The notes under the pieces were generated by a model that worked only from the letters and a program-made list of their open reading frames with translations, searched no databases and was not told where the DNA came from. The position numbers and the translations under genes are program-made. DNA of 64,000 nt, taken from positions 56,634 through 120,633 of the forward strand of contig JAJKHS010000045.1 in the NCBI GenBank assembly GCA_021154885.1, given 5' to 3'. This DNA is from Thermoanaerobaculum sp. (GTDB lineage: Bacteria; Acidobacteriota; Thermoanaerobaculia; Multivoradales; UBA5704). Shown here piece by piece: positions 27,617-36,453 of this stretch; positions within the stretch are counted from its first letter, which is position 1, and each line of letters opens with the position of its first letter.

Positions 27617-29968
27617 ATGAGCACCGGCGCGCATTCCACGCAGCTCACGCTGGCGGACGTCCTGGCGGCGGTCCGCATCGACTCGCCCCATGGCTTCACG
27701 CTCGGCGGCAAGAGCTTCGCGGTCCCCCCCTCGCCCGTGCCCGGGCCGGGCGCCAAGGAGGCCGCCGAGCCACCGCTCGTCGGCTATCTGGGGGGCGCCC
27801 TGTATCGCTACGTCTACAGCCGGCCCTTCCGGCCGCCGCTGCCGGCGGCGGACCCGCCCGCCCTCTCGCCCGTGGACGAGGGCCTGGCCGCGGAGCTGTC
27901 GATCGCCAACGCCGGCCGCGACCGCTGGGAGGAGGGGTGGACGATCACCGAGGTCCACTCCGGCGGCCAGGTGACGGCGCAGCGGGCGGGCGCCGTGCGC
28001 TCGCTGTGGCCCGGCCAGTTCCTGAGCAAGGACGGTCCCGGCGCGCGACCACGGGTGGGCGCCCAGATCAGCCTGTTCTATCCCAAGGAGTCCGCCTCGC
28101 TGCAGCCCGGCTTCTACTACTCCTTCGGCGAGACGCCGGAGGACGACGGCGCCGCCCTCGGCCTCGTCCGCGCCTATTGGAACGTGCGGCTGGAGGGCGC
28201 GCCGCGGCTGGTGGAGCTGCTGACGGAGCGGCTGAACCGGTTTCAGGTCCCCTTCCGGTTGAAATGCGCGGTGCTGCCGGGCGAGTACGTGCGCACGGAC
28301 GTGGCCGTGCTCTACCTGGCGAAGCGGTCCTTCCCCGTCTTCGCCGACCTGCTGTGCGACGTCTACCCCGAGCTGTGCCCGCACCTGGACGAGGAGGTCC
28401 CCCTCTTCGCCCTCCGCCTCGCTCCCGGGGTGGGCATCGCCGAGGACCCGGGAAACGGCGAGAGCTTCGGCCAGCACCGCTGCCGCGTGCTCGCGGAGTC
28501 GTGCTGGAGCGCCTTCCTGCGCGGCGGCCTGCCGCCGGAGGAGCTGCTGGCCGAGACCCGCAAGCGGCTGGCCGAGGCCGGCGCCGACCCTGACTATCTC
28601 TATCTGAACGCCGGCTCGCTGGACGTCTACGCCGCTCCCCCTGGCCTTACGAACGGCTCAGGATCGATCCGATCGGCCCGCCCCGCCGTCGCGCCGGCTC
28701 CCGAGGGTGACCGCGGACGTTTCCTGGAGGCCGCCGTCTCCCTGGGTACGCGGATCTGTCGCGACGCCCTGTGGGCTGGCGAGCGCTGCAACTGGATCGG
28801 CTTCTCCATGGAGTCGCTCGGTGGCCGCTGGCGCCAGGTCCATCGCGCCTACGGGCCGGAGCTCTACAGCGGCACCAGCGGCATCGGCCTGTTCCTCGCC
28901 CGGCTCCACGCCGTCACCGGCGAGCGGGCCTTCCGGCGAACGGCGCTGGGGGCCCTGCGCCACGCCCTCGCCCGCGCCGAGGAGGTCGAGCCGCCGACGA
29001 GGCTCGGCTACTACAGCGGCTGGACCGGCGTCGCCCAGGCGACCCTGGAGGGCGCGGCCCTGCTCGGACTGGCTGAGGACGATTCGCTGCGCGAGCCGGC
29101 TCTGGCCCTGCTGGCCCAAGTGGCCGGCGGCGGTGTACCGAGTGACGGCGTAGACGTCCTCGCCGGAGCGGCCGGAGCCATCCCCTCCCTGCTCTTCGTC
29201 CAGCGCGCGCTGGGCGGCCCGGCCTCGCTGATCGACGGCGCGGTCCGGCTGGGCGATCACCTGATCGCGACCGCCGTCCGTTCGGAGATCGGCTGGTCCT
29301 GGGGAGACTACGGCCAGCCCGGCTCGCGGCTGCGGGGCAACCTCACCGGCTTCTCCCATGGCGCCGGCGGCATGGGCTGGTCGCTCCTCGAGCTCTGGCG
29401 GGCCACGGGCGAGGAGCGCTTCCGGCAGGCGGGCGAGGAGGCCTTCCGCTACGAGCGCCACCATTTCGACCCGGAGCGCGGCAACTGGCCCGACCTGCGC
29501 GATCCCGAGCTGTCGGGCGGCCCCAAGGACGGCCCTTCTTTCATGACCGCCTGGTGCCACGGCGCGCCGGGGCTGGCCCTATCGCGCCTGCGGGCCTGGG
29601 AGATCCTGGGCGACGACGTCTACCGCACCGAGGCCGAGACGGCGCTCGCGACGACTTACACCAACGTGCTGGGAGGCACCGAGCTGAGCCAGACCAACTA
29701 CTCCCTCTGCCACGGTCTGGGCGGCAACAGCGACGTGCTCCTCTTCGGCGCCGAGCGGCTCGGTAATCCCGACTGGCGCAGCCGCGCCGAGGACATCGGC
29801 CTGCGCGGCCTCGAGACCCATCACGCCCAGAAGCGCCCCTGGCCCTGCGGCACCTACGGCAGCGTCGAAGTTCCCGGCCTGATGGTGGGCCTCGCGGGCA
29901 TCGGGTGGTTCTATCTCCGGTTGGCGCTGCCGGAGACGCCGACGGTGCTGATCGTGCTGCCGCCGTAG
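27617..29968 (+). CDS. HopA1-like lyase fused to LanC cyclase
   Basis: A 783-aa cytoplasmic protein. Residues ~70-330 match the T3SS-effector HopA1 family: RVGAQISLFYPKES, YYSFGETPED, AYWNVRLEGAPRLVELLTERLN, PFRLKCAV, PLFALRLAPGVGIAEDPGNG and SFGQHRCRVLAE. Residues ~360-780 are a LanC-type alpha-toroid with zinc ligands Cys647 (AWCHGAPG) and Cys698-His699 (SLCHGLGGN). HopA1 domains act as phosphothreonine/serine lyases in class V lanthipeptides and in thioamitides. The LanC half would close thioether rings. With the upstream kinase this forms a split equivalent of LanL or LanKC enzymes in which the lyase is of HopA1 type. It has no N-terminal LanM dehydratase. It starts 3 bases after the kinase stop. 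Confidence 0.88.
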   Translation: MSTGAHSTQLTLADVLAAVRIDSPHGFTLGGKSFAVPPSPVPGPGAKEAAEPPLVGYLGGALYRYVYSRPFRPPLPAADPPALSPVDEGLAAELSIANAGRDRWEEGWTITEVHSGGQVTAQRAGAVRSLWPGQFLSKDGPGARPRVGAQISLFYPKESASLQPGFYYSFGETPEDDGAALGLVRAYWNVRLEGAPRLVELLTERLNRFQVPFRLKCAVLPGEYVRTDVAVLYLAKRSFPVFADLLCDVYPELCPHLDEEVPLFALRLAPGVGIAEDPGNGESFGQHRCRVLAESCWSAFLRGGLPPEELLAETRKRLAEAGADPDYLYLNAGSLDVYAAPPGLTNGSGSIRSARPAVAPAPEGDRGRFLEAAVSLGTRICRDALWAGERCNWIGFSMESLGGRWRQVHRAYGPELYSGTSGIGLFLARLHAVTGERAFRRTALGALRHALARAEEVEPPTRLGYYSGWTGVAQATLEGAALLGLAEDDSLREPALALLAQVAGGGVPSDGVDVLAGAAGAIPSLLFVQRALGGPASLIDGAVRLGDHLIATAVRSEIGWSWGDYGQPGSRLRGNLTGFSHGAGGMGWSLLELWRATGEERFRQAGEEAFRYERHHFDPERGNWPDLRDPELSGGPKDGPSFMTAWCHGAPGLALSRLRAWEILGDDVYRTEAETALATTYTNVLGGTELSQTNYSLCHGLGGNSDVLLFGAERLGNPDWRSRAEDIGLRGLETHHAQKRPWPCGTYGSVEVPGLMVGLAGIGWFYLRLALPETPTVLIVLPP

Positions 29969-30030
29969 GCTGTTTGGTAGTATGGCCTCTTGGAGGTACG
30001 CCATGAGACGCCGACTCAGCCCCGAGTCCG

Positions 30031-30378
30031 TCACCGTGCCCAGCAGCTACTCTGAACGAGGTCGACGCCGGTCGGGTTGGGCGCAATGAGCTTCCGTTTG
30101 AAGCTCGGCCCGAATCCCATCTTCTCCGTTCCCACGTCACTCCCCTGTCTCCCCGAATTGCTGCTTGACGCCTGCGCGACAGCAGCCAGACTGTACGGAC
30201 GGCACTCCTGCACGATCGCCCACAAATCGCCGCAGCCCACCAACTGGCCCGTATCCTCGCAATAGCCGTCATAGCAGGGTTCACTGGTCCAGCACCCGGT
30301 CACACATGATTCGAAGGCGAAGGCGGTTTGTCCAAAGACGGTCAAGCTTAGCGCCAGGGCAGCAATGAGCAGTTTCAT
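30031..30378 (-). CDS. Small secreted Cys-rich protein
   Basis: A 115-aa exported product with a GGAGA ribosome binding site. The signal peptide (LLIAALALSLTVFGQTAFA) is followed by a short Cys cluster (ESCVTGCWTSEPCYDGYCED) and a basic, Ser-rich C terminus. There are seven Cys in the mature part. Function unknown. It converges with the RiPP genes and is not obviously part of them. Confidence 0.6.
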   Translation of the reverse strand: MKLLIAALALSLTVFGQTAFAFESCVTGCWTSEPCYDGYCEDTGQLVGCGDLWAIVQECRPYSLAAVAQASSSNSGRQGSDVGTEKMGFGPSFKRKLIAPNPTGVDLVQSSCWAR

Positions 30379-30440
30379 CGTCGAGTCTCCTTTATAGAGT
30401 GAAACCAGGCGGAAGCTTTTTGCCCATATTGTCTTAACCT

Positions 30441-30557
30441 CTAGTGGTAGTCCGTAGTCTCGACTTCATAGGCGTCGCCTTCGGACCAACGAAAACAGAT
30501 ACGCCACTGGTCGTTGATCCGGATGCTGAACTGTCCCTGGCGATCACCGTGCAAGGC
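30441..30557 (-). pseudogene. higB: HigB-like toxin remnant (3' end)
   Basis: The last ~38 codons (LHGDRQGQFSIRIN, QWRICFRW, DAYEVETTDYH) match the C terminus of RelE/HigB-type mRNA interferase toxins very well. The expected N-terminal half is missing: the upstream frame stays open but encodes Cys/Arg-rich low-complexity sequence from a 21-bp repeat. No HigA antitoxin gene follows. It is a truncated toxin gene, probably inactive. Confidence 0.75.
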
Positions 30558-30559
30558 TC

Positions 30560-30622
30560 GGCAGCAGCGACCGCTGTCCCGGCAGCAATGACCGCTGCCA
30601 GGGCAGCAGTGACTGCTGCCGC
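30560..30622. repeat. Three 21-bp tandem repeats at the break of the HigB remnant
   Basis: Units begin GGCAGCA at 30560, 30581 and 30602, exactly 21 bases apart. Each is internally palindromic (GGCAGCAGTGACTGCTGCC type). They begin where homology to HigB ends, so expansion or insertion here could have caused the truncation. Confidence 0.65.
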
Positions 30623-30733
30623 AGCGGGAACGGCTGCGAGCGCACCTTACTGGGCCACGGCGACCACCTGGTCGCGGCGTGTGCCCGCCGGAGCGTCCAG
30701 CCGGTCGCAGTGGACGATTCAGATCGGACACGA

Positions 30734-33700
30734 CTAGTGCGCAACGCCGGAGCGTTCGTTCGTCCGGCTCCCGCCGAACAGGCCGAGGAGCTTCACTAGG
30801 GCCGGAAGGCCGGCCGCAAGACCGGTGACAGTAGCCATCGTGCCTTCAAAGAGTGCCTGCTGGGTGGCGAAGAAAAACGCAATCGCCGCCGAGAGGCCAA
30901 CGAAGAAGGGCCACCGGAAACGGTCCCACGCGCTCGGCTCGGCGCGCCGCTCCAGGTTGAGGACCTCACTCTTACAGTTCGAAGACGCCACGAACCGCCG
31001 GAAGGTCTCGTTGAACAGGCGGAGGTTCGGCGCGCGCTCAATCAATCCGCGGACCATCAGCCGCCGGACCAGCCGCCGATTTTTCTCGTTGACGAATCCC
31101 TCCTCGGCGAGATGCTCCAGCACCACCTGCTCATCGCGCGAACAACTCGCCCACAGAGCTCGATAGCGGCTCTCCGCCCGCTCCTCGAACTCCTCCAGGA
31201 GCTGCTGCCGGTCCATGCCCGCGCTCTGGCGGGTGAGGTCCGCCGCGATCTGCCGCAGGAAGGGGTCGTTCCCGCTCTCCTGCCAGAGCAGGGCAGCCAC
31301 CCATCCTGATTCCTGGGCTTGGCTCTGGCTCGCGTCCACAGACGCCCGCAGGTCGAGATCGATCAGGGTGAACGAGGCAAGGAGATCATGCCATCTCTCC
31401 TTGAGATCGGCGCTGACCCGCACCGACGCCCCTATCCGGCTCCATGACTCGCGCGGCCTCTCCTGGGCAAAAGGGCTCACCGTGGACAGCACGACGACCG
31501 TCCCCTGATCGTCCTGCAGCAGATCCTCCAAGAATCCCAACTTGACCTCATTGAAAGCCTCGTCCTCGATCTTGTATTCGAAACCCTTCACCAGGATGTT
31601 GCGATCAGGCAGCGACCCGATGCGCTCCAGGCGGCGGCGGACCCAGGCGGACCGATCGCCTTCGAGGTCTTTGAAGTGGAGAATGAAAAATTTGCTTTCG
31701 TCGAGCTTCCAGATTTCCTTGCGGCTGATCAGGAAAAGGTTGCTCCCCATGGTCGCCTGGAGGTCTCCCTGCTTGGCGGACCAGAGGGGCTCGCGGACGT
31801 CCAGCAGGAAGACCTTGCGCGATACGAAAAGGACCACGTAGAAGAGGGCGACGAGGGCGATCACGACGATGATCAAGGTGGTGAGCGCGAGTACGAGGAG
31901 GTGCCGGCTCCAGCCGAGGTCTTCAGCGAAAAGTGCGAAACCGGCCTTGCTCACCCGGGTGGCGCCCCTACCAGCAGGGGTCTCCTGCGGAGCAGAGCCG
32001 TCCCGGCGGCTCACCAGCCGGATCTGGCCGGCGCGGGAGTCGCCCGGCGCGTGGAGAACGAGGCGATCACCCTGCACCTCGTGCCAGTGCCAGGCGCTGT
32101 CGGCCGCTCCGTCGTGCAGGAGCTCGTGCATCTCCCGCGCGTACTCCGAGGAGGGGGGCAGGAAGCCTTCGACCACCACCGAGAAGAGGTCCCGCGAAGG
32201 CTTGCCGGTGCACTTGAGGACATCGCGGATGCCGGGCTGCATCCGCTCCACCCACCACTTCCCACAGGCGCCGGCCCCCGCCGGGCAAGGCAGGTCGACT
32301 CGGGTATCGAAGAAGGGCTCGGTATAGACGTCCAGCCCCGCCAGAGGGGTCTCTTTGCCGGGACTGAGCGCCAGGCGTTTCGCGAAAAGGCCTCCTTTGG
32401 AATCACCTCGCCGATCGCTGTATTCGCGGCGAGCCCGGCTCTCCCGCTGCTCGAGGGACTTGAGGAGCCGCAATTGACCGTGCTTCACCAAGTTCTCGAA
32501 CTTCAAGTCGTGCGCGACCTTGAAGAAGCTCCAGGTAGGGAGGGCGGCGGTGAGGACGAGGAGCAGGACGCCCGCAGCCGGATAGGTATGGGTGGCGAGG
32601 ACCCGGACCTGGCGGAGACGCTTGGAACGCTCCCCCCGCAGTACCTTGTCATCAAGGGGAAGGAGCGCCACGATGCAGCCGGCCAGGATCAGGAAAGAGG
32701 AGCCGAAGGCCTGCCAGGGTTCGGTTCCACTATCCGCTACGGAGCCGAAGAGAAACAGCAGGCAAAGCAGCCCCACTCCCAGGGCGATACGCTTGGGGTT
32801 GCCCGATGTTCCCAGCTTACGGAATGCGAGGATCCATGCGACGGTCGGCACGAGGACACCGGCCCAGAGGAGCGCCTCCCCACGGGAAAGCTGGATGATC
32901 CAGGCGAAGGCGACGGCGAGGAGGCCCAAGCCGGTTGCGAGTTGGAGATAGTCCCGGGCGCGGGCGGGGTCGGGCCAGAGCCAGGGTGCCCGGTAGGCCG
33001 GCCGCGCGATGGCGAAGAGGGCGAGGACCAGGGCGACGGTTCCCAGATAGAACCCGACGAACAGAGCGGCCGCTGTAATCCAGTCCACGTTCACCGCCCG
33101 CAACATGCGCTGATCGCGCAGCGCCACCACGGTCCACGGCATACCCTTGACCGGCGTTACTCGCGCCAGGTAGTCCTCGCCCCAGTACCGGATGCTGAGC
33201 ATCTCGGGGCGACGGGCGAAGACCGCGGCCCGCAGCCGCCGGTCCTGATCCGTCTCGACGAAGAAGTTCTCCGTCAGGTTGCGCTGCTTATCCGAGTGGA
33301 ACTGCACCTGCCCCGTGTCGTTGTCGATGACGGCGAACTCAAAGCCGGGCGGCAGTACGGGCTCGATCACCGAGATCATGGGAAGGGAGAGGGCAAGGAC
33401 GGAATAGCCTCTGCCGGGCTGCGCGGGCTTGGCGATCACCCCGGCCCGCGAGCCATCGGTCAGCCCCACCGTCGACTGGAGTACGAACGGGCCCACGAAA
33501 CCCTGGTCGCTCGGATCGTGGATCTGCCAGGTCTCACCTTGCCGGGAGCGCTTGAAGTACTCCCTGAAGTCCACCGGGATTTTGGGTGGAACCACGATGC
33601 CGGTGGACCACTTGCGCCTCTGCATTCCGAAATCATCGAGCACCATGAAGGTGTCGGCGAAGGGGTACACCGTGAACTTCGAGAGCATGTTGGCCTGCTC

Positions 33701-34969
33701 AGGCTCGTCGGAACCCAGAGTGATCTTCGCCTCTTCCAACGCGCTGAGTTGCCTGTACCCCCGGGCTATCTCCTGACGCAGATTAACCTCGATCGCGTCG
33801 GCCAGCCGCTGGATCTGACTCTCCGAGATGCTGCGTAGACTCTCGTAGGCAGAGACATCGCAGAAGAACAGGGTCAGCACCGCGACCCCCAGAAGGCTGC
33901 AGACTCCCAACAGCAGGACGTCAAAGACGTGGACCCGCTGACGGTCGCCGAGAAGGCTCAGCTTCACGAAAGGCCAACTGAGGATTGTGAGGGCCAGCAG
34001 GCCCAGGATGGAGCCGACCAGAGCGGAGGAGACGGCGAAGCTCTGGTAGAAGAGGTTCCGCTTAGGCGCCAAGCCGCATACCAACCAGAGATGGCGATCG
34101 TCCCGATGATCCACCTCCGGGGGGCCCTGGGCCCCCTGCTTTTCCCAGATGGGGAGGATCACCGGCTCAACGAACAGCCGGTACTCCCGCCCGCTCAACC
34201 TCACGTCCCCGTAGTCGCTGGCGCTGAAGAGAGAGAGCCGGTGATCCTCAGCCGCCTCGCCCGGGCGCTTCTCTTTCTTACCTTCCCTGTCGACGCCGGC
34301 CGCCGACCGGCGTCGCTCGTCCGTATCGAGGAGCGCTGCCAGGTGCGCCGTGCCGAGGTCAGGGGCGCCCTTCTGATAGAAGACCTTCCCCTCTTCATCG
34401 GCGAGGAGAACGCTGTCGAAGGCATCGCCTGGGCGCAGCAGAGGGTCGAGCAACTTCGCCAGGGAGATCGTGCCATGGAGATGCTTGTCGGCGGCGGGCG
34501 GCAAGGGGGAAGAGAAATCCAGAACGTAATCACTGTTTTTCAGCTTGAGCTCGTAGGGCTGGGAGTCTGGCGCCGCCGGCTGTTTGGAGGCAGGATCGTT
34601 CTTGTCCGGATCGGCGTGGACCTCCTCGAACAAGGGGGCCAATGACTCGAGGATGTCCCGCCGCTTTTGTCGGCTTTTAGGGTCCAGGTCGGCCGCGGGG
34701 TCCAACTTGAGAACCTGGACGAACTCGTTTTTCTTGGTCAGGTTTTCCAGGACCTTGTTCTGGCTGCTGAGCGAACCCTTGACCTGCTCTCCCATGGTCG
34801 CCAGGAACCTGAAATTGCGGCTGACCAGATAGCTCGACTTCTTCTCCACGTAGAAAAAGTAATAGACCCCGAGGATGAGCACGAAGCTGAGCGCGAAGCT
34901 GCCCAAGAGCCGGAGCTTGGCAAACGCGTTCCGTTGCCGCTCCGACACCTTGCCCGTCATGCGAGGCAT
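30734..34969 (-). CDS. Large Cache-type multi-domain membrane protein
   Basis: A 1411-aa protein of unknown function. A first membrane helix (LLGSFALSFVLILGVYYFFYV) leads to an extracytoplasmic sensor-like domain. Two more helices follow, then a second domain resembling dCache (DTFMVLDDFGMQRRKWSTG... FAVIDNDTGQVQFHSD). A block of about five to six helices comes next (LFVGFYLGTVALVLALFAIA; LLWAGVLVPTVAWILAF), then a third extracytoplasmic region and another helix (LLVLALTTLIIVVIALVALFYVVLFV). The cytoplasmic part resembles an AAA-type ATPase relative without a Walker A (FFILHFKDLEGDRSAWVR; TVVVLSTVSPF), with a winged-helix-like segment (LEHLAEEGFVNEKN) and two final helices. No kinase or cyclase domain is evident. 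GGAG lies 7 bases before the ATG. Confidence 0.75.
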   Translation of the reverse strand: MPRMTGKVSERQRNAFAKLRLLGSFALSFVLILGVYYFFYVEKKSSYLVSRNFRFLATMGEQVKGSLSSQNKVLENLTKKNEFVQVLKLDPAADLDPKSRQKRRDILESLAPLFEEVHADPDKNDPASKQPAAPDSQPYELKLKNSDYVLDFSSPLPPAADKHLHGTISLAKLLDPLLRPGDAFDSVLLADEEGKVFYQKGAPDLGTAHLAALLDTDERRRSAAGVDREGKKEKRPGEAAEDHRLSLFSASDYGDVRLSGREYRLFVEPVILPIWEKQGAQGPPEVDHRDDRHLWLVCGLAPKRNLFYQSFAVSSALVGSILGLLALTILSWPFVKLSLLGDRQRVHVFDVLLLGVCSLLGVAVLTLFFCDVSAYESLRSISESQIQRLADAIEVNLRQEIARGYRQLSALEEAKITLGSDEPEQANMLSKFTVYPFADTFMVLDDFGMQRRKWSTGIVVPPKIPVDFREYFKRSRQGETWQIHDPSDQGFVGPFVLQSTVGLTDGSRAGVIAKPAQPGRGYSVLALSLPMISVIEPVLPPGFEFAVIDNDTGQVQFHSDKQRNLTENFFVETDQDRRLRAAVFARRPEMLSIRYWGEDYLARVTPVKGMPWTVVALRDQRMLRAVNVDWITAAALFVGFYLGTVALVLALFAIARPAYRAPWLWPDPARARDYLQLATGLGLLAVAFAWIIQLSRGEALLWAGVLVPTVAWILAFRKLGTSGNPKRIALGVGLLCLLFLFGSVADSGTEPWQAFGSSFLILAGCIVALLPLDDKVLRGERSKRLRQVRVLATHTYPAAGVLLLVLTAALPTWSFFKVAHDLKFENLVKHGQLRLLKSLEQRESRARREYSDRRGDSKGGLFAKRLALSPGKETPLAGLDVYTEPFFDTRVDLPCPAGAGACGKWWVERMQPGIRDVLKCTGKPSRDLFSVVVEGFLPPSSEYAREMHELLHDGAADSAWHWHEVQGDRLVLHAPGDSRAGQIRLVSRRDGSAPQETPAGRGATRVSKAGFALFAEDLGWSRHLLVLALTTLIIVVIALVALFYVVLFVSRKVFLLDVREPLWSAKQGDLQATMGSNLFLISRKEIWKLDESKFFILHFKDLEGDRSAWVRRRLERIGSLPDRNILVKGFEYKIEDEAFNEVKLGFLEDLLQDDQGTVVVLSTVSPFAQERPRESWSRIGASVRVSADLKERWHDLLASFTLIDLDLRASVDASQSQAQESGWVAALLWQESGNDPFLRQIAADLTRQSAGMDRQQLLEEFEERAESRYRALWASCSRDEQVVLEHLAEEGFVNEKNRRLVRRLMVRGLIERAPNLRLFNETFRRFVASSNCKSEVLNLERRAEPSAWDRFRWPFFVGLSAAIAFFFATQQALFEGTMATVTGLAAGLPALVKLLGLFGGSRTNERSGVAH

Positions 34970-35181
34970 ATATTTCTCCGTGTCTCTATTGCTTTATTTG
35001 CGTTGATCGATTCCGTGATCGCTCCTGATGATAGGTTCCCAATTTACCACGTTTCCTGAAAGATTGCAGACGTCCGGCACCCTCCGCCTCCTCTATGGAC
35101 GGACGCGGTTCTGCCTTTCCCAGGACATGCGCCAGGTCACCGGCTGACGAGCTCCGTCGCTCTCCCGCGAGGAATTAAGGG

Positions 35182-36453
35182 TTACGAGCACCCCTCCCCA
35201 CCCGCCAGGCTCGCCACGGCGGCGCAGGCGTCGGCCTGGGCCACGGGCGGGTCGGGCAGACCCGGCGGGAAGCCGAGGGGGTGGGAGGTCTTCTGCAGGA
35301 TCTCCCGGATCTGGGCCGGGGTCAGCTTGGGGTTCTTCTCGAGCAGCAGCGCGGCGATGCCCGTGACCTCGGCGGCGGCGAGCGAGCTGCCGGAGAAGAA
35401 ATCGTAGGAGTTGTGGGGAGCGGTCGAGAGGATGTCGATCGCCGGCGCCGCCAGCCACGAGGTGGTGCGCGCGGCGGGCCGCGCCACCTCCCCCTTCAGG
35501 TCGTCGCTGCCCAGCACGCCGAGCACCCCCTTGTAGCTGGCAGGGAAGGAGCGGCCCGGCGCGCCGCCGTCGGCGGCCACCACCACGATGCCGCGCGACA
35601 GGGCGGCTCCCACCAGTTTGCCCAGGATCGGATCCTCAGGCCCGGCGAGGCTGAAGTTCATCACCTGGGCCCCCTGCTTGATGGCGGTATCCACGGCCTT
35701 GGCCAGCGTGTAGCTGTTGCACGCCGCTTCGCGCGACCCGGGCGTCCGCGGCCAGCACGCCTTGAGGGCGTGGATCTCCGCTCCCGGCGCCACCCCCACC
35801 ATGCCGACGTCGCTGTTGGGCGAGGCGGCGATCACACCGGCCACCGCCGTGCCGTGGATGTCGTCGGCGAACGTCCCTTCGCGCACGTCGACGAAGTTGT
35901 GGGACATGTTCTTGACCACTCGCATCCGCAGCTCGGGATGGTCGAAATCGACCCCGGTGTCGATCACCGCCACGCGCACCCCCTTGCCGGTGGCCAGCCG
36001 GTGGGCCTGGTCGACGTGGAGGGCCTGCGAGCCGTGCTGGAGGCGGGCGTAGGGATTGTCGGCCGCCTGGGTCTCGAAGGTCGAGAGGGTCTGCGCCAGG
36101 CTGACCCGGGGATGGGAGGCGAGCCGGTGGACCATGTCGCGCGCCGACCGCCCGCGCGGCACCTGGAAGACCACGCAGTGCTCGCCGATCGAGGCCATCG
36201 TCCAAGAGAACACGACACGCAACTGGTAGCTCTGCGCCAGCTCCGTCGTGGTCTGCGCCCAGATCCACGGCGGCGCCGCATGATAGGTGACCATCACCTG
36301 CTGGGCCGGATCGCCCTGGGCCGCAGCGGCCGCCGCCGCAGCCTCGGGATCGGCGCCGCTCGCCGGCGGCCCCGGGGTGACGCCGGCGCAGCCCGGCAGC
36401 AGGAGAAGAAGAAGGAGGAGCGCCCCGGCGTCCCGGTGCCGCAGGCTCGTCAT
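35182..36453 (-). CDS. Subtilisin-like serine protease (S8), lipoprotein
   Basis: A 423-aa protease. I chose the ATG at 36453, which overlaps the anti-sigma stop (ATGA) and follows GGGGAG. It starts with a lipoprotein signal (LLLLLLLLPGCAG). Residues ~50-130 look like a propeptide (VMVTYHAAPPWIW; FQVPRGRSARDMVHRLASHP). The catalytic triad is Asp165 (VAVIDTGVD), His200 (DDIHGTAVAG) and Ser357 (SGSSLAAAEV). The oxyanion region is atypical: the usual Asn near SAGN reads AADGG, so activity may be altered. It is co-transcribed with an ECF sigma factor and its anti-sigma factor. A role in controlled proteolysis at the envelope is inferred. Confidence 0.88.
   Translation of the reverse strand: MTSLRHRDAGALLLLLLLLPGCAGVTPGPPASGADPEAAAAAAAAQGDPAQQVMVTYHAAPPWIWAQTTTELAQSYQLRVVFSWTMASIGEHCVVFQVPRGRSARDMVHRLASHPRVSLAQTLSTFETQAADNPYARLQHGSQALHVDQAHRLATGKGVRVAVIDTGVDFDHPELRMRVVKNMSHNFVDVREGTFADDIHGTAVAGVIAASPNSDVGMVGVAPGAEIHALKACWPRTPGSREAACNSYTLAKAVDTAIKQGAQVMNFSLAGPEDPILGKLVGAALSRGIVVVAADGGAPGRSFPASYKGVLGVLGSDDLKGEVARPAARTTSWLAAPAIDILSTAPHNSYDFFSGSSLAAAEVTGIAALLLEKNPKLTPAQIREILQKTSHPLGFPPGLPDPPVAQADACAAVASLAGGEGCS

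Noticed and set aside
30003..30089. A 28-codon open frame with a good GGAGG site, beginning MRRRLSPES
   Set aside because: It is very short, ends abruptly and overlaps the antisense Cys-rich gene; it may be the start of a truncated gene but nothing else supports it.
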